A stretch of DNA of 64,000 nt from Streptomyces ficellus (GCF_030406405.1 NZ_JAUEPL010000008.1:62001-126000), one strand, 5' to 3'. Counted from the first letter of the stretch, positions 22,855 through 32,372 are shown. The notes: generated by a model not told the origin, from the letters alone. Made by a program: numbers and translations.

Positions 22855-24876
22855 TCAGTCGTTCTCCTGGCGGAAGGCGATCCCGGACGGGCCGCCGAAG
22901 AAGCCGCCGTCGTTGTCACCGTCGCCGTTGTTGCCGTTGCCGTTCCCGTCGCCACCGCCGCCGTTGCCGCCGAAGGTCTTCACATTGACCGGCTGGTTCG
23001 GCTGCACCGGGGTGTTGGCCGCCGGGTCCTGCTCGATGACGCGGGCATTGTCGTCGTTCGGGCCGTCGACGTTGCCGAGCTGGAGACCGGACTGGGCGAG
23101 CAGCTGCTTGGCCTGGCCGAGGGGCTGGCCGAACAGGTTGGGCACCGGCACCTGCTGCTGCGGGCCCTTGGAGACCTTCAGGGTGACCTCGCTGCCCTTG
23201 GGGGCCTTGGAGTTGCCTGCCGGGTTCTGCTCGATGACGGTGCCGGCGGGCTGGTCCGAGTCGACGTCGACCCTGGTGACCTTGAATTCGAGCGTCTCCA
23301 GCTGCTGCTTGGCGGCGTCGAACTGCGAACCGACGACCGGCGCCACGGTCTGCTGCTCCTGCTTGGACACCGTGATGGTGACCTCGGTGCCCTTCTCGGC
23401 CTCGGTGCCGGCCGACGGGTTCTGCTCGATGACCTCGCCGGGGTCCTTGTCGGACTCCTTGTACTCGACCTTGACCTCGAAGCCCTTGTCCTTCAGGGAC
23501 GCCGTCGCCGTCTCCTCGGACTGCTCCATCACATTGGGCACCTCGACCTTCGGAGCACCCTCGGAGACCTTGACCGAGACGGTCTCGCCCTCCTTCATCG
23601 TCCCGGACTCGGGAGTCTGGCTGCAGATGGTGTTCTTCGGCTGGTCGCACCGCTCCGTGCCGGCCTGCGCGACCAGCACGCCGAGTTCCTTGGCGATGTC
23701 CTTGGCCTCGGCCATGTTCTTGCCGACCAGCTTCGGTACGTCGACCGTGGCCGGGGGGTCGTCGTTGGCGCCGAAGACCGACTTGCCGATCAGGATGGCC
23801 CCGACCAGCACCAGGATGCCCGCCAGGATCAGCAGGATCGTCGAGATGTTCGACTTCTTCTGCCGGCGGCGGTCCGGACGGTCGTCGTAGCCGTACCCGC
23901 CGTCGTCCGGGTTCATCGGCGGCAGCATCGACGTCTGCCCGGCCGGGGACGCCTGGTGCATCGCGGTGGTCGGCTGGTCGTCCGGGGCGTACCCCCCGTA
24001 CCCGGCCGCGCTCATCGCCGCCGTCGCGGCGACCGGCTGGCCGTCGAGGCACGCCTCGATGTCGGCACGCATCTCGTCGGCCGACTGGTAGCGGTAGTCC
24101 GGGTCCTTGACCAGCGCCTTCAGGACGATCGCGTCCATCTCGGGCGTGATCTCGGGGTCGAAGTTGCTGGGCGGCTGCGGCTCTTCCCGTACGTGCTGAT
24201 AGGCCACGGCCACCGGGGAGTCGCCGACGAAGGGGGGACGGACGGTGAGGAGCTCGTACAGCAGGCAGCCGGTGGAGTACAGGTCGGAGCGGGCGTCGAC
24301 CTGCTCGCCCTTGGCCTGCTCCGGGGAGAGGTACTGGGCGGTGCCGATCACGGCCGCCGTCTGCGTCATGGTCATGCCCGCGTCGCCCATGGCACGCGCG
24401 ATGCCGAAGTCCATGACCTTGACCTGACCGGTGCGCGTCAACATGACGTTCGCCGGCTTGATGTCGCGGTGGACGATGCCCGCCCGGTGCGAGTACTCCA
24501 GCGCCTGGAGGATGCCGACGGTCATCTCCAGCGTCCGCTCGGGCAGCAGCTTGCGCCCGGAGTGCAGCAGCTCACGCAGGGTGGACCCGTCGACGTACTC
24601 CATCACGATGTACGGGATGGAGATGTTGTCGACGTAGTCCTCGCCGGTGTCGTAGACCGCGACGATCGCCGGGTGGTTGAGCGAGGCGGCCGACTGGGCC
24701 TCACGGCGGAACCGGGCCTGGAAGGACGGGTCGCGGGCGAGGTCGGCCCGCAGCGTCTTCACGGCGACGGTGCGGCCGAGCCGGGTGTCGTGCGCGAGGT
24801 AGACCTCCGCCATGCCACCGCGGCCGAGCACCGAGCCCAGCTCGTACCGGCCGCCGAGGCGACGCGGCTCTTCCAT
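22855..24876 (-). CDS. pknB: PASTA-domain Ser/Thr protein kinase PknB
   Basis: A 673-aa membrane kinase. The kinase domain covers about 12-275, with Lys40, catalytic D138 in HRDIKPAN, DFG at 156-158 and a Thr-rich activation loop (TMTQT, 169-173). A Pro/Gly-rich linker leads to one helix (about 345-365), then four extracellular PASTA repeats (about 375-645) that bind muropeptides or lipid II. The tail is Gly/Asn/Asp-rich. The start is ATG 24876 (MEEPRRLGGRYELG); the frame upstream is noncoding. It ends the fha-PP2C-ftsW-pbpA operon, though a gap of about 145 bases could hold its own promoter. It senses wall precursors and phosphorylates cell-growth proteins. Confidence 0.95.
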   Translation of the reverse strand: MEEPRRLGGRYELGSVLGRGGMAEVYLAHDTRLGRTVAVKTLRADLARDPSFQARFRREAQSAASLNHPAIVAVYDTGEDYVDNISIPYIVMEYVDGSTLRELLHSGRKLLPERTLEMTVGILQALEYSHRAGIVHRDIKPANVMLTRTGQVKVMDFGIARAMGDAGMTMTQTAAVIGTAQYLSPEQAKGEQVDARSDLYSTGCLLYELLTVRPPFVGDSPVAVAYQHVREEPQPPSNFDPEITPEMDAIVLKALVKDPDYRYQSADEMRADIEACLDGQPVAATAAMSAAGYGGYAPDDQPTTAMHQASPAGQTSMLPPMNPDDGGYGYDDRPDRRRQKKSNISTILLILAGILVLVGAILIGKSVFGANDDPPATVDVPKLVGKNMAEAKDIAKELGVLVAQAGTERCDQPKNTICSQTPESGTMKEGETVSVKVSEGAPKVEVPNVMEQSEETATASLKDKGFEVKVEYKESDKDPGEVIEQNPSAGTEAEKGTEVTITVSKQEQQTVAPVVGSQFDAAKQQLETLEFKVTRVDVDSDQPAGTVIEQNPAGNSKAPKGSEVTLKVSKGPQQQVPVPNLFGQPLGQAKQLLAQSGLQLGNVDGPNDDNARVIEQDPAANTPVQPNQPVNVKTFGGNGGGGDGNGNGNNGDGDNDGGFFGGPSGIAFRQEND

Positions 24877-25021
24877 AACTGTTCCAGCCCTCTCCGTCAG
24901 TCCCGACCGCACCCCTCTGTGTGGTCCGGCGGTGTGCTGTTCGGGCATACGCTACCGGCCACGGGAAGCCGATCAGACCGCGACCGCCACCTGATACGCG
25001 ACCGGTACACAGCCACGGCCG

Positions 25022-26482
25022 TCACTTCTTGCTGTCGAGTACCGCCTTCATCACATCGCGTGCGATCGGTCCGGCCAGGCCGCCACCGCTGATGTCGTCA
25101 CGGGTGGCGTCGGAGTCCTCGACGACCACGGCGACGGCGACCGGGGAGCCGCTGTCGGTCTTGGCGTACGAGATGAACCAGGCGTAGGGGCGGGCCTTGT
25201 TCAGCTCGCCGTGCTGAGCCGTACCGGTCTTGCCGCCGACTTTCACGCCGTCGATCCTGGCCTTGCCGCCGGTGCCTTTCTCGACGACGTTCTCCATCAT
25301 CTGCTGCACCAGCTGCGCCGTCTCCGGGGACATCGGGCGGCTCATCTCCTCCGGCTCGTGCTTCTCCAGCACGTCGAGGTCCGGCGAGCGCAGCTCCTCC
25401 ACCATGTACGGCTTCATCAGCTTGCCGTCGTTGGCGATGGCCGCGGCGACCATGGCCATCTGGAGGGGGGTGGTGGCGGTGTTGTACTGGCCGATGGAGG
25501 ACAGCGCGTTCTGCGGACGGTCCATGTCGCGGTCGTAGACCGACATGGAGGCGCGGACCGGGGTGTCGATCTCGGCGTTGTTGAAACCGAACTTCTCGGC
25601 CATCTTCACCATGTTGTCGCGGCCGACCTCGTCACCGAGCTTGGCGAAGACCGAGTTGCAGGACACCTCCAGCGCCCGGTTCAGGGTGGCGTTCTCGCAG
25701 CCCGGGGCATGGTTGACCATGGGTGTGCGGGTGTGGGGCAGGATGTACGGCTCGGGCGTATCGGTCGGCGCGTTGATGTCGGTGACCTTGCCGTACTCCA
25801 GCGCGGCGGCGGCGGTGAGCACCTTGAACGTGGAGCCGGGCGGGTAGATCTCGCGCAGCGCGCGGTTCAGCTTCGGCTTGTCCTTGTCCTTCTCCAGCGC
25901 CTGCCAGGCCTTGGCGTCCTTGTCGTGGTAGCCGGCGAAGGAAGACGGGTCGTACGAAGGGGTCGACGCCAGCGCGAGGATCTTGCCGGTCGACGGCTCG
26001 ATGGCGGCGACGGCGCCCTTCTTGTCGCCGAGCTTCTCGAAGGCGGCCTTCTGCGCGGCACCGCTGAGGGTGGTGATCACGTCACCGCCCTTCTTCTTCT
26101 CGCCGGTGAACATCGACAGGGTGCGGTCGAAGAAGAGCCGGTCGTCGTTGCCGGTGAGGATGCCGTCGTGGAGCTTCTCCAGCTGGTTGGCGTCGAACGC
26201 CTGCGAGGCGTAACCCGTCACCGGCGCCCACATCGGGCCGTCGACGTAGGTGCGCTTGTACTTGTAGTACGGGTCCTTGGAGTCGACGGAGCCGGTGATC
26301 GGCTTGCCGTCGACGATGATGTTGCCGCGCACATTGGCGTACCGCTCGATCGTGACCCGCTTGTTGCGCTCGTGCGAGCTGAGCTCGCCGGCGCGGACGT
26401 ACTGGATCCAGTTGTCCCTGATCAGCAGGGCCAGCACCAGCAGGCCGCAGAAGATCGCGATATGGCGCAGGGGCTTGTTCAC
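25022..26482 (-). CDS. pbpA: Penicillin-binding protein, PBP2/PbpA transpeptidase
   Basis: A 486-aa class B transpeptidase with one N-terminal membrane helix (about 7-21). Active-site motifs are STFK (Ser217, Lys220), SCN at 274-276 and KTGTAQ from 418. It crosslinks peptidoglycan at the outer face of the membrane. The ATG at 26482 overlaps the stop of the SEDS gene upstream, fitting the usual SEDS polymerase/class B PBP pair. It sits within the kinase operon that controls polar growth and sporulation wall synthesis in actinobacteria. Confidence 0.95.
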   Translation of the reverse strand: MNKPLRHIAIFCGLLVLALLIRDNWIQYVRAGELSSHERNKRVTIERYANVRGNIIVDGKPITGSVDSKDPYYKYKRTYVDGPMWAPVTGYASQAFDANQLEKLHDGILTGNDDRLFFDRTLSMFTGEKKKGGDVITTLSGAAQKAAFEKLGDKKGAVAAIEPSTGKILALASTPSYDPSSFAGYHDKDAKAWQALEKDKDKPKLNRALREIYPPGSTFKVLTAAAALEYGKVTDINAPTDTPEPYILPHTRTPMVNHAPGCENATLNRALEVSCNSVFAKLGDEVGRDNMVKMAEKFGFNNAEIDTPVRASMSVYDRDMDRPQNALSSIGQYNTATTPLQMAMVAAAIANDGKLMKPYMVEELRSPDLDVLEKHEPEEMSRPMSPETAQLVQQMMENVVEKGTGGKARIDGVKVGGKTGTAQHGELNKARPYAWFISYAKTDSGSPVAVAVVVEDSDATRDDISGGGLAGPIARDVMKAVLDSKK

Positions 26483-27909
26483 GGTCGGACCACCTGGGTC
26501 ATCTCGGCGTCGGGGGACGGGGCGGGAGCCGGCGCGGGACGGCGGGCGGTGTCGCTGATCCGGAGCAGGATGGCGATCAGCGCCCAGTTGGCGATCACGG
26601 AGGAACCGCCGTACGCGAGGAACGGCATGGTCATACCGGTCAGCGGGATGAGGCCCATGACGCCGCCGGCGACGACGAAGATCTGGAGGGCGAAGGCCCC
26701 GGACAGGCCGGTCGCCAGCAGCTTGCCGAACGGGTCGCGGGCGGCGAGCGCGGTGCGGATGCCCCGCTCGACGATCAGGCCGTACAGGAGCAGGAAGGCC
26801 ATGACACCGGCCAGCCCGAGCTCCTCGCCGACGGTCGCGAAGATGAAGTCGGAGTTGGCGGCGAAGCCGATCAGGTCGGAATTGCCCTGGCCCAGACCGG
26901 TGCCGAGGGTGCCGCCGGAGCCGAAGGACATCAGCACCTGGGACATCTGGTCACAGGCGGCGGCCATGTTGGAGCCCTCGGGGGCCGTCTTGAGACACCC
27001 GAAGGGGTCGAGCCACGCGGCGACGCGGGACTGGACGTGGGTGGCGAACGAGCCGACGACGACCGCGCCGCCCACGGCCATCAGCAGACCCATGATGATC
27101 CAGCTGGTCCGCTCGGTGGCCACGTACAGCATGATCACGAACATGCCGAAGAACAGCAGCGACGTACCGAGGTCGTTCTCGAAGACCAGGATGAGCAGGC
27201 TGACGGCCCAGATGGTGAGGATCGGGCCGAGGTCACGGCCCCGGGGCAGGTAGAGCCCCATGAAGCGGCGGCTGGCCAGGGCGAGGGCGTCCCGCTTGAC
27301 CATCAGGTAACCCGAGAAGAACACCGCGATGACGATCTTGGCGAACTCACCGGGCTGGATGGAGAACGGACCGACCTTGATCCAGATCTTGGCGCCGAAG
27401 ACGTCCGAGCCGAGACCCGGGACCAGGGGAAGCAGCAGCAGGATGATCGCCGCCACCATGGAGATGTATGTGTACCGCTGAAGGACGCGGTGGTCCTTCA
27501 GGAAGATCAGCACCAGCAGGAACAGCGCGACGCCGATCGCCGAGTACATCAGCTGCTTGGGCGCGTCGGGGCTGAAGGTGGCGTACCGGGAGATGATGCG
27601 CGGCGACTGGTCCAGGCGCCAGATCAGCACCAGTCCCAGGCCGTTGAGCAGCGTTGCCAGCGGCAGCAGGATCGGGTCGGCGTACTTCGCGAACCTCCGC
27701 ACCAGCAGGTGCGCGATGCCGGCCAGCAGGCCCAGCCCGATGCCGTAGCCCAGCATGCCCGCCGGGACCTCGCCGTCGAGGGCGAGGCCGACATTGAGGT
27801 AGGCGAAGACCGGGATGGCGACGGCGAAGCCGAGCAGCGCCAGCTCGGTGTTGCGGCGGCTCGGCAGATCGATCGCGCCGATGGTGGTCGTGTTGGTGAC
27901 AACGCTCAT
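26479..27909 (-). CDS. FtsW/RodA/SpoVE (SEDS) glycosyltransferase
   Basis: A 476-aa polytopic protein with ten or more helices. SEDS features are seen in SIQPGEFAKIVIAVFFSGYL, NDLGTSLLFFGMF (catalytic Asp region) and a C-terminal GGSSVIANWALIAILLRIS. It polymerises glycan strands from lipid II with the partner PBP encoded directly after it. It lies 27 bases after the phosphatase stop. Whether it serves elongation, division or sporulation cannot be told from sequence; in this locus it is usually called RodA/FtsW-like. Confidence 0.94.
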   Translation of the reverse strand: MSVVTNTTTIGAIDLPSRRNTELALLGFAVAIPVFAYLNVGLALDGEVPAGMLGYGIGLGLLAGIAHLLVRRFAKYADPILLPLATLLNGLGLVLIWRLDQSPRIISRYATFSPDAPKQLMYSAIGVALFLLVLIFLKDHRVLQRYTYISMVAAIILLLLPLVPGLGSDVFGAKIWIKVGPFSIQPGEFAKIVIAVFFSGYLMVKRDALALASRRFMGLYLPRGRDLGPILTIWAVSLLILVFENDLGTSLLFFGMFVIMLYVATERTSWIIMGLLMAVGGAVVVGSFATHVQSRVAAWLDPFGCLKTAPEGSNMAAACDQMSQVLMSFGSGGTLGTGLGQGNSDLIGFAANSDFIFATVGEELGLAGVMAFLLLYGLIVERGIRTALAARDPFGKLLATGLSGAFALQIFVVAGGVMGLIPLTGMTMPFLAYGGSSVIANWALIAILLRISDTARRPAPAPAPSPDAEMTQVVRP

Positions 27910-27936
27910 GGTGGTGAAAGGCCCCCCTACGGGTGC

Positions 27937-29427
27937 TTACTGCTTGCCGCAGTTCGAGGCCAGCTTCTGCTCCTCCTCCGAGAGGGTGGGGCCCGGAGTG
28001 GGAGCGGCTGCGGTGGCGGTGGGCGTGGGTTCGGTCGGGGTGCCGGGGGGACCGGCGGCCTGGCTGTCGGCAGGAGGCGGTGCGCTCGCGCGGTCGGCCG
28101 CCTGGCGGCGCTCCTCCTGCTTCTTGCAGGCGGACGCCTGGGCGGCCAGCTCGTCGATCTTGTCCTGGGCCTTGCCGAGGCTGCCGCCGGCGATGGTCTC
28201 CTCGACCTGCTTGCGCTGGTAGTCGGGGAGGTACTTGAGTTCGATCTCGGGGTGGTCCTTCTCCACCTCCGAGAGCGAGACCCACGCCAGCTTCTGGCTG
28301 ATGCCGCGGTAGAGGGCGACGTGCTCGTCCTTGGGGCCGACGTAGTACTGCGTCTGCGTCCAGCGGTAACCGCCGTAGAGCGCGCCGCCCACCACGGCCA
28401 GGGCGAGGACGATGAAGAAGGATCTCTTCAGCCATGTGCGGCCGGTACGGGGCTTGGTGAAGTCCTCGTCGCTGTACGCCCCGAAGCCGCCCTGCGGCGG
28501 CATCCCGCCGTACCCGAGGTCGTCGCCGCTGCCGGGCGGGCCGAAGCCGCCGCCGGGCGGCCGCGGTGCCTGCCGGCCGAGACCGGCGGCGCGCCCCGCG
28601 GGGGTCTCCATGGCGCCGCCGTCGTTCAGCTGCGTCTGGTTCTCGGCGACCGCGCCCACGATGACGGGGGTGTCGCTGAGCTGCCCGGCCAGGGTGTCGC
28701 CGCCGTCGACGTCGAGGACGTCCGCGACGATCACGGTGATGTTGTCGGGGCCGCCGCCGCGCAGCGCGAGCTGGATCAGCTCCTGGACGGTCTCCTGGGG
28801 GCCGTGGTAGCTGGCGAGGGTCTCCTCCATCGTCTGGTGGGAGACGACGCCGGACAGGCCGTCGGAGCAGATCAGATACCGGTCGCCGGCCCGGACCTCA
28901 CGGATGGACAGGTCCGGCTCGACGTGGTCGCCGCTGCCCAGCGCGCGCATGAGGAGCGAGCGCTGCGGGTGGGTGGTGGCCTCTTCCTCGGTGATGCGGC
29001 CCTCGTCGACCAGCCGCTGCACCCAGGTGTGGTCCTGGGTGATCTGCGTCAGTACGCCGTCGCGCAGCAGGTACGCGCGGGAGTCGCCGACGTGGACCAG
29101 GCCCAGTCGCTGGCCCGTCCACAGCAGCGCGGTCAGGGTGGTCCCCATGCCTTCGAGCTGCGGGTCCTCCTCGACCATCATCCGCAGCTGGTCGTTGGCG
29201 CGCTGGACCGCCGTACCGAGCGAGGTGAGCAGGTCGGAGCCGGGTACGTCGTCGTCGAGCGTGACGAGCGTGGAGATCACCTCGGAGGAGGCCACCTCAC
29301 CGGCGGCCTGGCCTCCCATGCCGTCGGCGATCGCGAGCAGGCGGGGACCGGCGTATCCGGAGTCCTCGTTGCCCTCGCGGATCATGCCCTTGTGCGATCC
29401 GGCGGCGAAACGCAGTGACAGACTCAT
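27937..29427 (-). CDS. PP2C-family Ser/Thr phosphatase (PstP/Stp-like)
   Basis: A 496-aa membrane-anchored phosphatase. The catalytic PP2C domain (1-240) has GMIREGNEDS, AIADGMGGQAAGE, VGDSRAYLL, CSDGLSG and GPDNITVIV, supplying the metal-binding aspartates. A disordered Gly/Pro region follows, then one helix (about 334-354) and an extracellular part with a charged coil and a Pro/Thr tail. It reverses phosphorylation by the kinase encoded in the same operon. I chose ATG 29427 (MSLSLRFAAGSHKG). A GTG two codons upstream is an alternative. Confidence 0.94.
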   Translation of the reverse strand: MSLSLRFAAGSHKGMIREGNEDSGYAGPRLLAIADGMGGQAAGEVASSEVISTLVTLDDDVPGSDLLTSLGTAVQRANDQLRMMVEEDPQLEGMGTTLTALLWTGQRLGLVHVGDSRAYLLRDGVLTQITQDHTWVQRLVDEGRITEEEATTHPQRSLLMRALGSGDHVEPDLSIREVRAGDRYLICSDGLSGVVSHQTMEETLASYHGPQETVQELIQLALRGGGPDNITVIVADVLDVDGGDTLAGQLSDTPVIVGAVAENQTQLNDGGAMETPAGRAAGLGRQAPRPPGGGFGPPGSGDDLGYGGMPPQGGFGAYSDEDFTKPRTGRTWLKRSFFIVLALAVVGGALYGGYRWTQTQYYVGPKDEHVALYRGISQKLAWVSLSEVEKDHPEIELKYLPDYQRKQVEETIAGGSLGKAQDKIDELAAQASACKKQEERRQAADRASAPPPADSQAAGPPGTPTEPTPTATAAAPTPGPTLSEEEQKLASNCGKQ

Positions 29428-29565
29428 GCGCACCTGCCCTGTCGACTCCGACGCCTCCGGGTACAGCCGGTCTCGAGCCACACTGCCCACCCTCCGGTCG
29501 GGAGCCTGTGCCGGTCACCTGAGGGCACCGCTGCGGCTCGCTCGCTCCGCTCGCTCATTGTCGTA

Positions 29566-30075
29566 CTACTTCCGCAGCTCGATGACGGTCTTGCCGATGC
29601 GGATCGGCGCGCCCAGCGGAATCGGTGTCGGGGTGGTGAGTCGGGTCCGGTCGAGATACGTGCCGTTGGTGGACCCGAGATCCTCGACGATCCACTGGCC
29701 GTCACGGTCCGGGTAGATCCTGGCATGCCTGCTGGAGGCGTAGTCGTCGTCCAGCACGATCGTGGAGTCGTGCGCGCGGCCCAGGGTGATCGTCTGGCCC
29801 TGGAGGGCGACCGTGGTGCCCGTGAGGGTGCCCTCGGTGACGACCAGTTTGGTCGGTGCCCCGCGGCGCTGACGGCCGGACTGCTGGCGCTGCTGCGGTG
29901 GCGCGGCGGTCTGCCGGGCGACCTGCTGCGGCCGTGCGGCGTCGCGGCGCGAACCGCGCTGCGTGACGCGCGTACCGAAGAGGTCGCTGCGGATGACCTG
30001 TACGGCCACGATGACGAACAGCCACAGTACGGCGAGGAAACCCAACCGCATGACCGTGAGGGTCAGCTCTGACAT
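29566..30075 (-). CDS. fhaB: FHA-domain membrane protein FhaB
   Basis: A 169-aa protein with an N-terminal membrane helix (about 8-28), a Gln/Arg-rich linker, and an FHA domain (about 95-165) showing LGRAHDSTIVLDD, SSRHARIY and LGSTNGTYLD. FHA domains bind phosphothreonine on the local kinase targets. In mycobacteria the equivalent FipA/FhaB protein tunes division and wall synthesis. ATG 30075 is placed by family length; the open frame beyond it overlaps fhaA. Eleven bases separate it from the fhaA stop. Confidence 0.92.
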   Translation of the reverse strand: MSELTLTVMRLGFLAVLWLFVIVAVQVIRSDLFGTRVTQRGSRRDAARPQQVARQTAAPPQQRQQSGRQRRGAPTKLVVTEGTLTGTTVALQGQTITLGRAHDSTIVLDDDYASSRHARIYPDRDGQWIVEDLGSTNGTYLDRTRLTTPTPIPLGAPIRIGKTVIELRK

Positions 30076-30085
30076 TGCCCCCGCT

Positions 30086-30958
30086 TCACCCTTCGGCTTG
30101 CCGGTAAACGATGGTGGTACTGCCCACGACGATCCGCGAGCCGTCGCGGAGCGTAGCGCGGGTGGTGTGCTGCCCGTCCACCACGATGCCGTTGGTGGAC
30201 CCCAGATCCTGGATCGTCGAGGGCGTTCCGGTCCGGATCTCGCAGTGGCGGCGTGATACGCCGGGGTCGTCGATCCGCACGTCGGCTTCGGTGCTGCGGC
30301 CCAGCACCAGCGTCGGGCGGGAGATCTGGTGGCGGGTGCCGTTGATCTCGATCCAGCGGCGCACCTGGGCGCCGGACAGGGGGCCCGCGGCGGCCGGTGG
30401 CCGGCTCGCTGCGGGCGGACGGTTCGTGCCGGGCGCCATACCGGGCGGCGGGGCCGCCGGCATCGGAGGGACGCCGCCGGGGGTGCCCGCCCCGTACGCG
30501 GGGGGAGGGTAGCCATAGCCGCCGGGGCGGCCCGCCGCACCGAGGCCGGCCGGGCCCTGGGACGGCTCCGCGGACTGTGACGTACTCGACGCGAGCGTGC
30601 GGCTGCGCACCCGGTACAACCCCGTGTCGAGGTCGTCCGCCTTTTCCAGGTGGACCTTGATGGGGCCCATGAACGTGTACCGCTGCTGCTTGGCGTAGTC
30701 GCGGACCAGGCCCGCGAGCTCGTCGCCGAGCTGGCCCGAGTAGGGGCTGAGGCGCTCGTGGTCCGGCGCGCTCAGCTCCACGATGAAGTCATTGGGGACG
30801 ACCGTACGGTCGCGGTTCCAGATCGAGGCGTTGTTGTCGCACTCGCGCTGAAGGGCACCCGCGATCTCGACGGGCTGGACCTCGGACTTGAAAACCTTGG
30901 CGAAGGTGCCGTTGACCAGACCTTCGAGACGCTGCTCGAAACGCTTCAGGACTCCCAT
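30086..30958 (-). CDS. fhaA: FHA-domain protein FhaA with DUF3662 domain
   Basis: A 290-aa cytoplasmic protein. The N-terminal DUF3662 domain (1-120) begins MGVLKRFEQRLEGLVNGTFA and has VPNDFIVELSAPD. A Gly/Pro/Ala-rich linker follows (about 125-195), then an FHA domain (about 200-288) with RPTLVLGRSTEADVRIDD, SRRHCEI and LGSTNGIVVDG. It is first in the operon; GGAGGAGGTG before ATG 30958 is a strong ribosome-binding site. FhaA proteins link the kinase to wall precursor control, probably through MurJ-like partners. Confidence 0.94.
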   Translation of the reverse strand: MGVLKRFEQRLEGLVNGTFAKVFKSEVQPVEIAGALQRECDNNASIWNRDRTVVPNDFIVELSAPDHERLSPYSGQLGDELAGLVRDYAKQQRYTFMGPIKVHLEKADDLDTGLYRVRSRTLASSTSQSAEPSQGPAGLGAAGRPGGYGYPPPAYGAGTPGGVPPMPAAPPPGMAPGTNRPPAASRPPAAAGPLSGAQVRRWIEINGTRHQISRPTLVLGRSTEADVRIDDPGVSRRHCEIRTGTPSTIQDLGSTNGIVVDGQHTTRATLRDGSRIVVGSTTIVYRQAEG

Positions 30959-31589
30959 GGGGCACCTCCTCCGTCGTTGCCGTCCTGGTACTGCTTACTG
31001 ATCGTATCCACGCGTCGGGAAATCGGCTGGTTCCCCTTCTCTGCCCTGTGGACGAGTGTCACCTCTCACAGGGATCGTAGAGCCGCCCTCCAGACAGTGT
31101 CCCGCACCAGAGGCGCACCTTGGAGGAGTGGGTACGACGCGAGTCCGTTCCCTGTTCCGGTTGAGGGGGTGGGCGGGTGGTTGGTGGGGGTGGGTGAGCG
31201 GGGGTGCCGGGGGGGTTGGTGGGGGTGGGGTGAGCGGGGGTTGCCGGGCGGGGTGGCGGGTGGGGTGTACGGGGTGTCGGGTGGTTGGTGGGGGTGGGGG
31301 AACGCGGGGTGCCGGGCGGGGTGGCGGGTGGTCTGCGGGCGGGGTGGGTGGCGTGTGCGTCGTGTGTCCGGTCCATGGCGGCCGACACCTCCTCCCCTCC
31401 TTCCGCCTTCCTCGGGCGCCTCCCCGCCTTCCTGGGGCTCCCCCCTCCTTCCCCTTCTCCCCCCTTCGTTCGCCTCCGGATCCCCGAAACAAACGGATGT
31501 GAATCCACCTCCGGCGGCGTGCTAATCTTCAGATGTCGCCAGGGGCTCCCACCGGAAACGGTGAGGGAAACCAAGCGGCAACACCCAAT
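30959..31589. other. Long intergenic region with G-rich and pyrimidine-rich tracts
   Basis: The first part, up to about 31100, should hold the fhaA operon promoter on the minus strand. From about 31155 to 31345 the plus strand is dominated by G-runs with T (GGGTGGGCGGG-like), and from about 31385 to 31490 by C/T-runs. Frames across it encode Gly/Arg or Pro-rich nonsense, so I call no gene. The G-runs could form quadruplexes. Confidence 0.6.
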
Positions 31590-31676
31590 GCGCGGGTGGC
31601 GGAATAGGCAGACGCGCTGGATTCAGGTTCCAGTGCCCGAAAGGGCGTGGGGGTTCAACTCCCCCCTCGCGCACCA
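31590..31676 (+). tRNA. tRNA-Leu (anticodon CAG)
   Basis: An 87-base tRNA with encoded CCA. Acceptor GCGCGGG (31590-31596) pairs with CTCGCGC, then discriminator A. U8 is present. The anticodon stem CTGGA/TCCAG encloses TTCAGGT with anticodon CAG. A long variable arm (GCCCGAAAGGGC) marks the class II leucine type, and the T-arm GGGGGTTCAACTCCCCC is intact. Confidence 0.96.
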
Positions 31677-31680
31677 CCGA

Positions 31681-31714
31681 GAACGGGTGGCATCGATCAC
31701 GATGCCACCCGTTC
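31681..31714 (+). terminator. Terminator after tRNA-Leu
   Basis: A perfect 15-bp hairpin, GAACGGGTGGCATCG (31681-31695), loop ATCA, and CGATGCCACCCGTTC (31700-31714), followed by a T-rich stretch. It starts four bases after CCA. Confidence 0.92.
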
Positions 31715-31946
31715 TTCTGTGTCCGTGTCCTTCCGTGTCCTTCGGGGGTCCTTCTGGGGCCGGGTCCGGCCCCACTGTGTGAGGAAGCTCTCAGGGAGCG
31801 GCGGCGCGTGTTGCCCGGTGGCCGCCACATCGGCCGGGCTGCCTGCCTCAGGCGAGTGACGCGATGTCAGGGCGTGGCGCGACCCCAGGGGAACATTGAG
31901 CCGGAGCACCATCGCCGCCGGTCGGTCCAGCCCCGACCGCGGTGTG
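31715..31946. other. Noncoding stretch between tRNA terminator and MarR gene
   Basis: It contains short TCCGTGTCCTTC-type repeats just after the terminator. I found no integrase, repeat of the tRNA 3' end or gene, so there is no sign that this tRNA hosts an integrated element within the window. Confidence 0.4.
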
Positions 31947-32372
31947 TCAGGTGTTGCGGTTGTAGCGCAGGAGGTAGGCGGCGAAGCGGGCGAGGTCCTC
32001 GGTGGACCAGTCGGCGAGGCGCTCCTGGTAGGCGGCGCGGCGGCTGGCGTGGGTGGCGGACAGGGCGCGGGTGCCGGCCTCCGTGGGGTGCAGTACGTGG
32101 ACGCGGTGGTCCGCCGGGTCGGGGCGGCGCTCGACCAGGCCCAGCTTTTCGAGGGCGGCGACCTGGCGGCTGACGGTCGACTTGTCGAGCATGTAGTGGG
32201 TCGCGAGGTCCGTGGCCCGGCAGCCGTGCCGCTCGTCGATGTGCGACAGCAGGGCGTACGAGACGAACGACAGCTCGGGGTGGAGCCGCGCGGCCGCCGC
32301 GCGGGCGCGGCGGGCGAAGGCCGTCAGCTCGCGCTGAATGGTGTCGACCGACTCCTCGCGTCCGCCTGGCAT
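31947..32372 (-). CDS. MarR-family transcriptional regulator
   Basis: A 141-aa winged-helix regulator. Conserved parts are LSFVSYALLSHIDERHGCRA, the recognition region LDKSTVSRQVAALEKLGLVER and wing RRPDPADHRVHVLHPTEAG. ATG 32372 is preceded by GGAGGTGA, a near-ideal ribosome-binding site. Family members bind palindromic operators as dimers and release them on binding phenolic or other ligands. Divergent from it is the DUF2252 gene, with two TTATCCACA motifs between them. The ligand and targets are unknown. Confidence 0.9.
   Translation of the reverse strand: MPGGREESVDTIQRELTAFARRARAAAARLHPELSFVSYALLSHIDERHGCRATDLATHYMLDKSTVSRQVAALEKLGLVERRPDPADHRVHVLHPTEAGTRALSATHASRRAAYQERLADWSTEDLARFAAYLLRYNRNT

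Noticed and set aside
21493..25092. 1199-residue plus-strand frame opposite sortase and pknB genes
   Set aside because: It spans a strong terminator and two real genes, and the product has no recognisable domain.
30995..31525. Pro- or Gly-rich proteins in the G-rich intergenic region
   Set aside because: Frames on both strands are long only because of base composition; no start signals or homology.
31590..31946. Integration site (att) of a mobile element at tRNA-Leu
   Set aside because: No integrase, no repeat of the tRNA 3' end, and a strong terminator directly after the gene.
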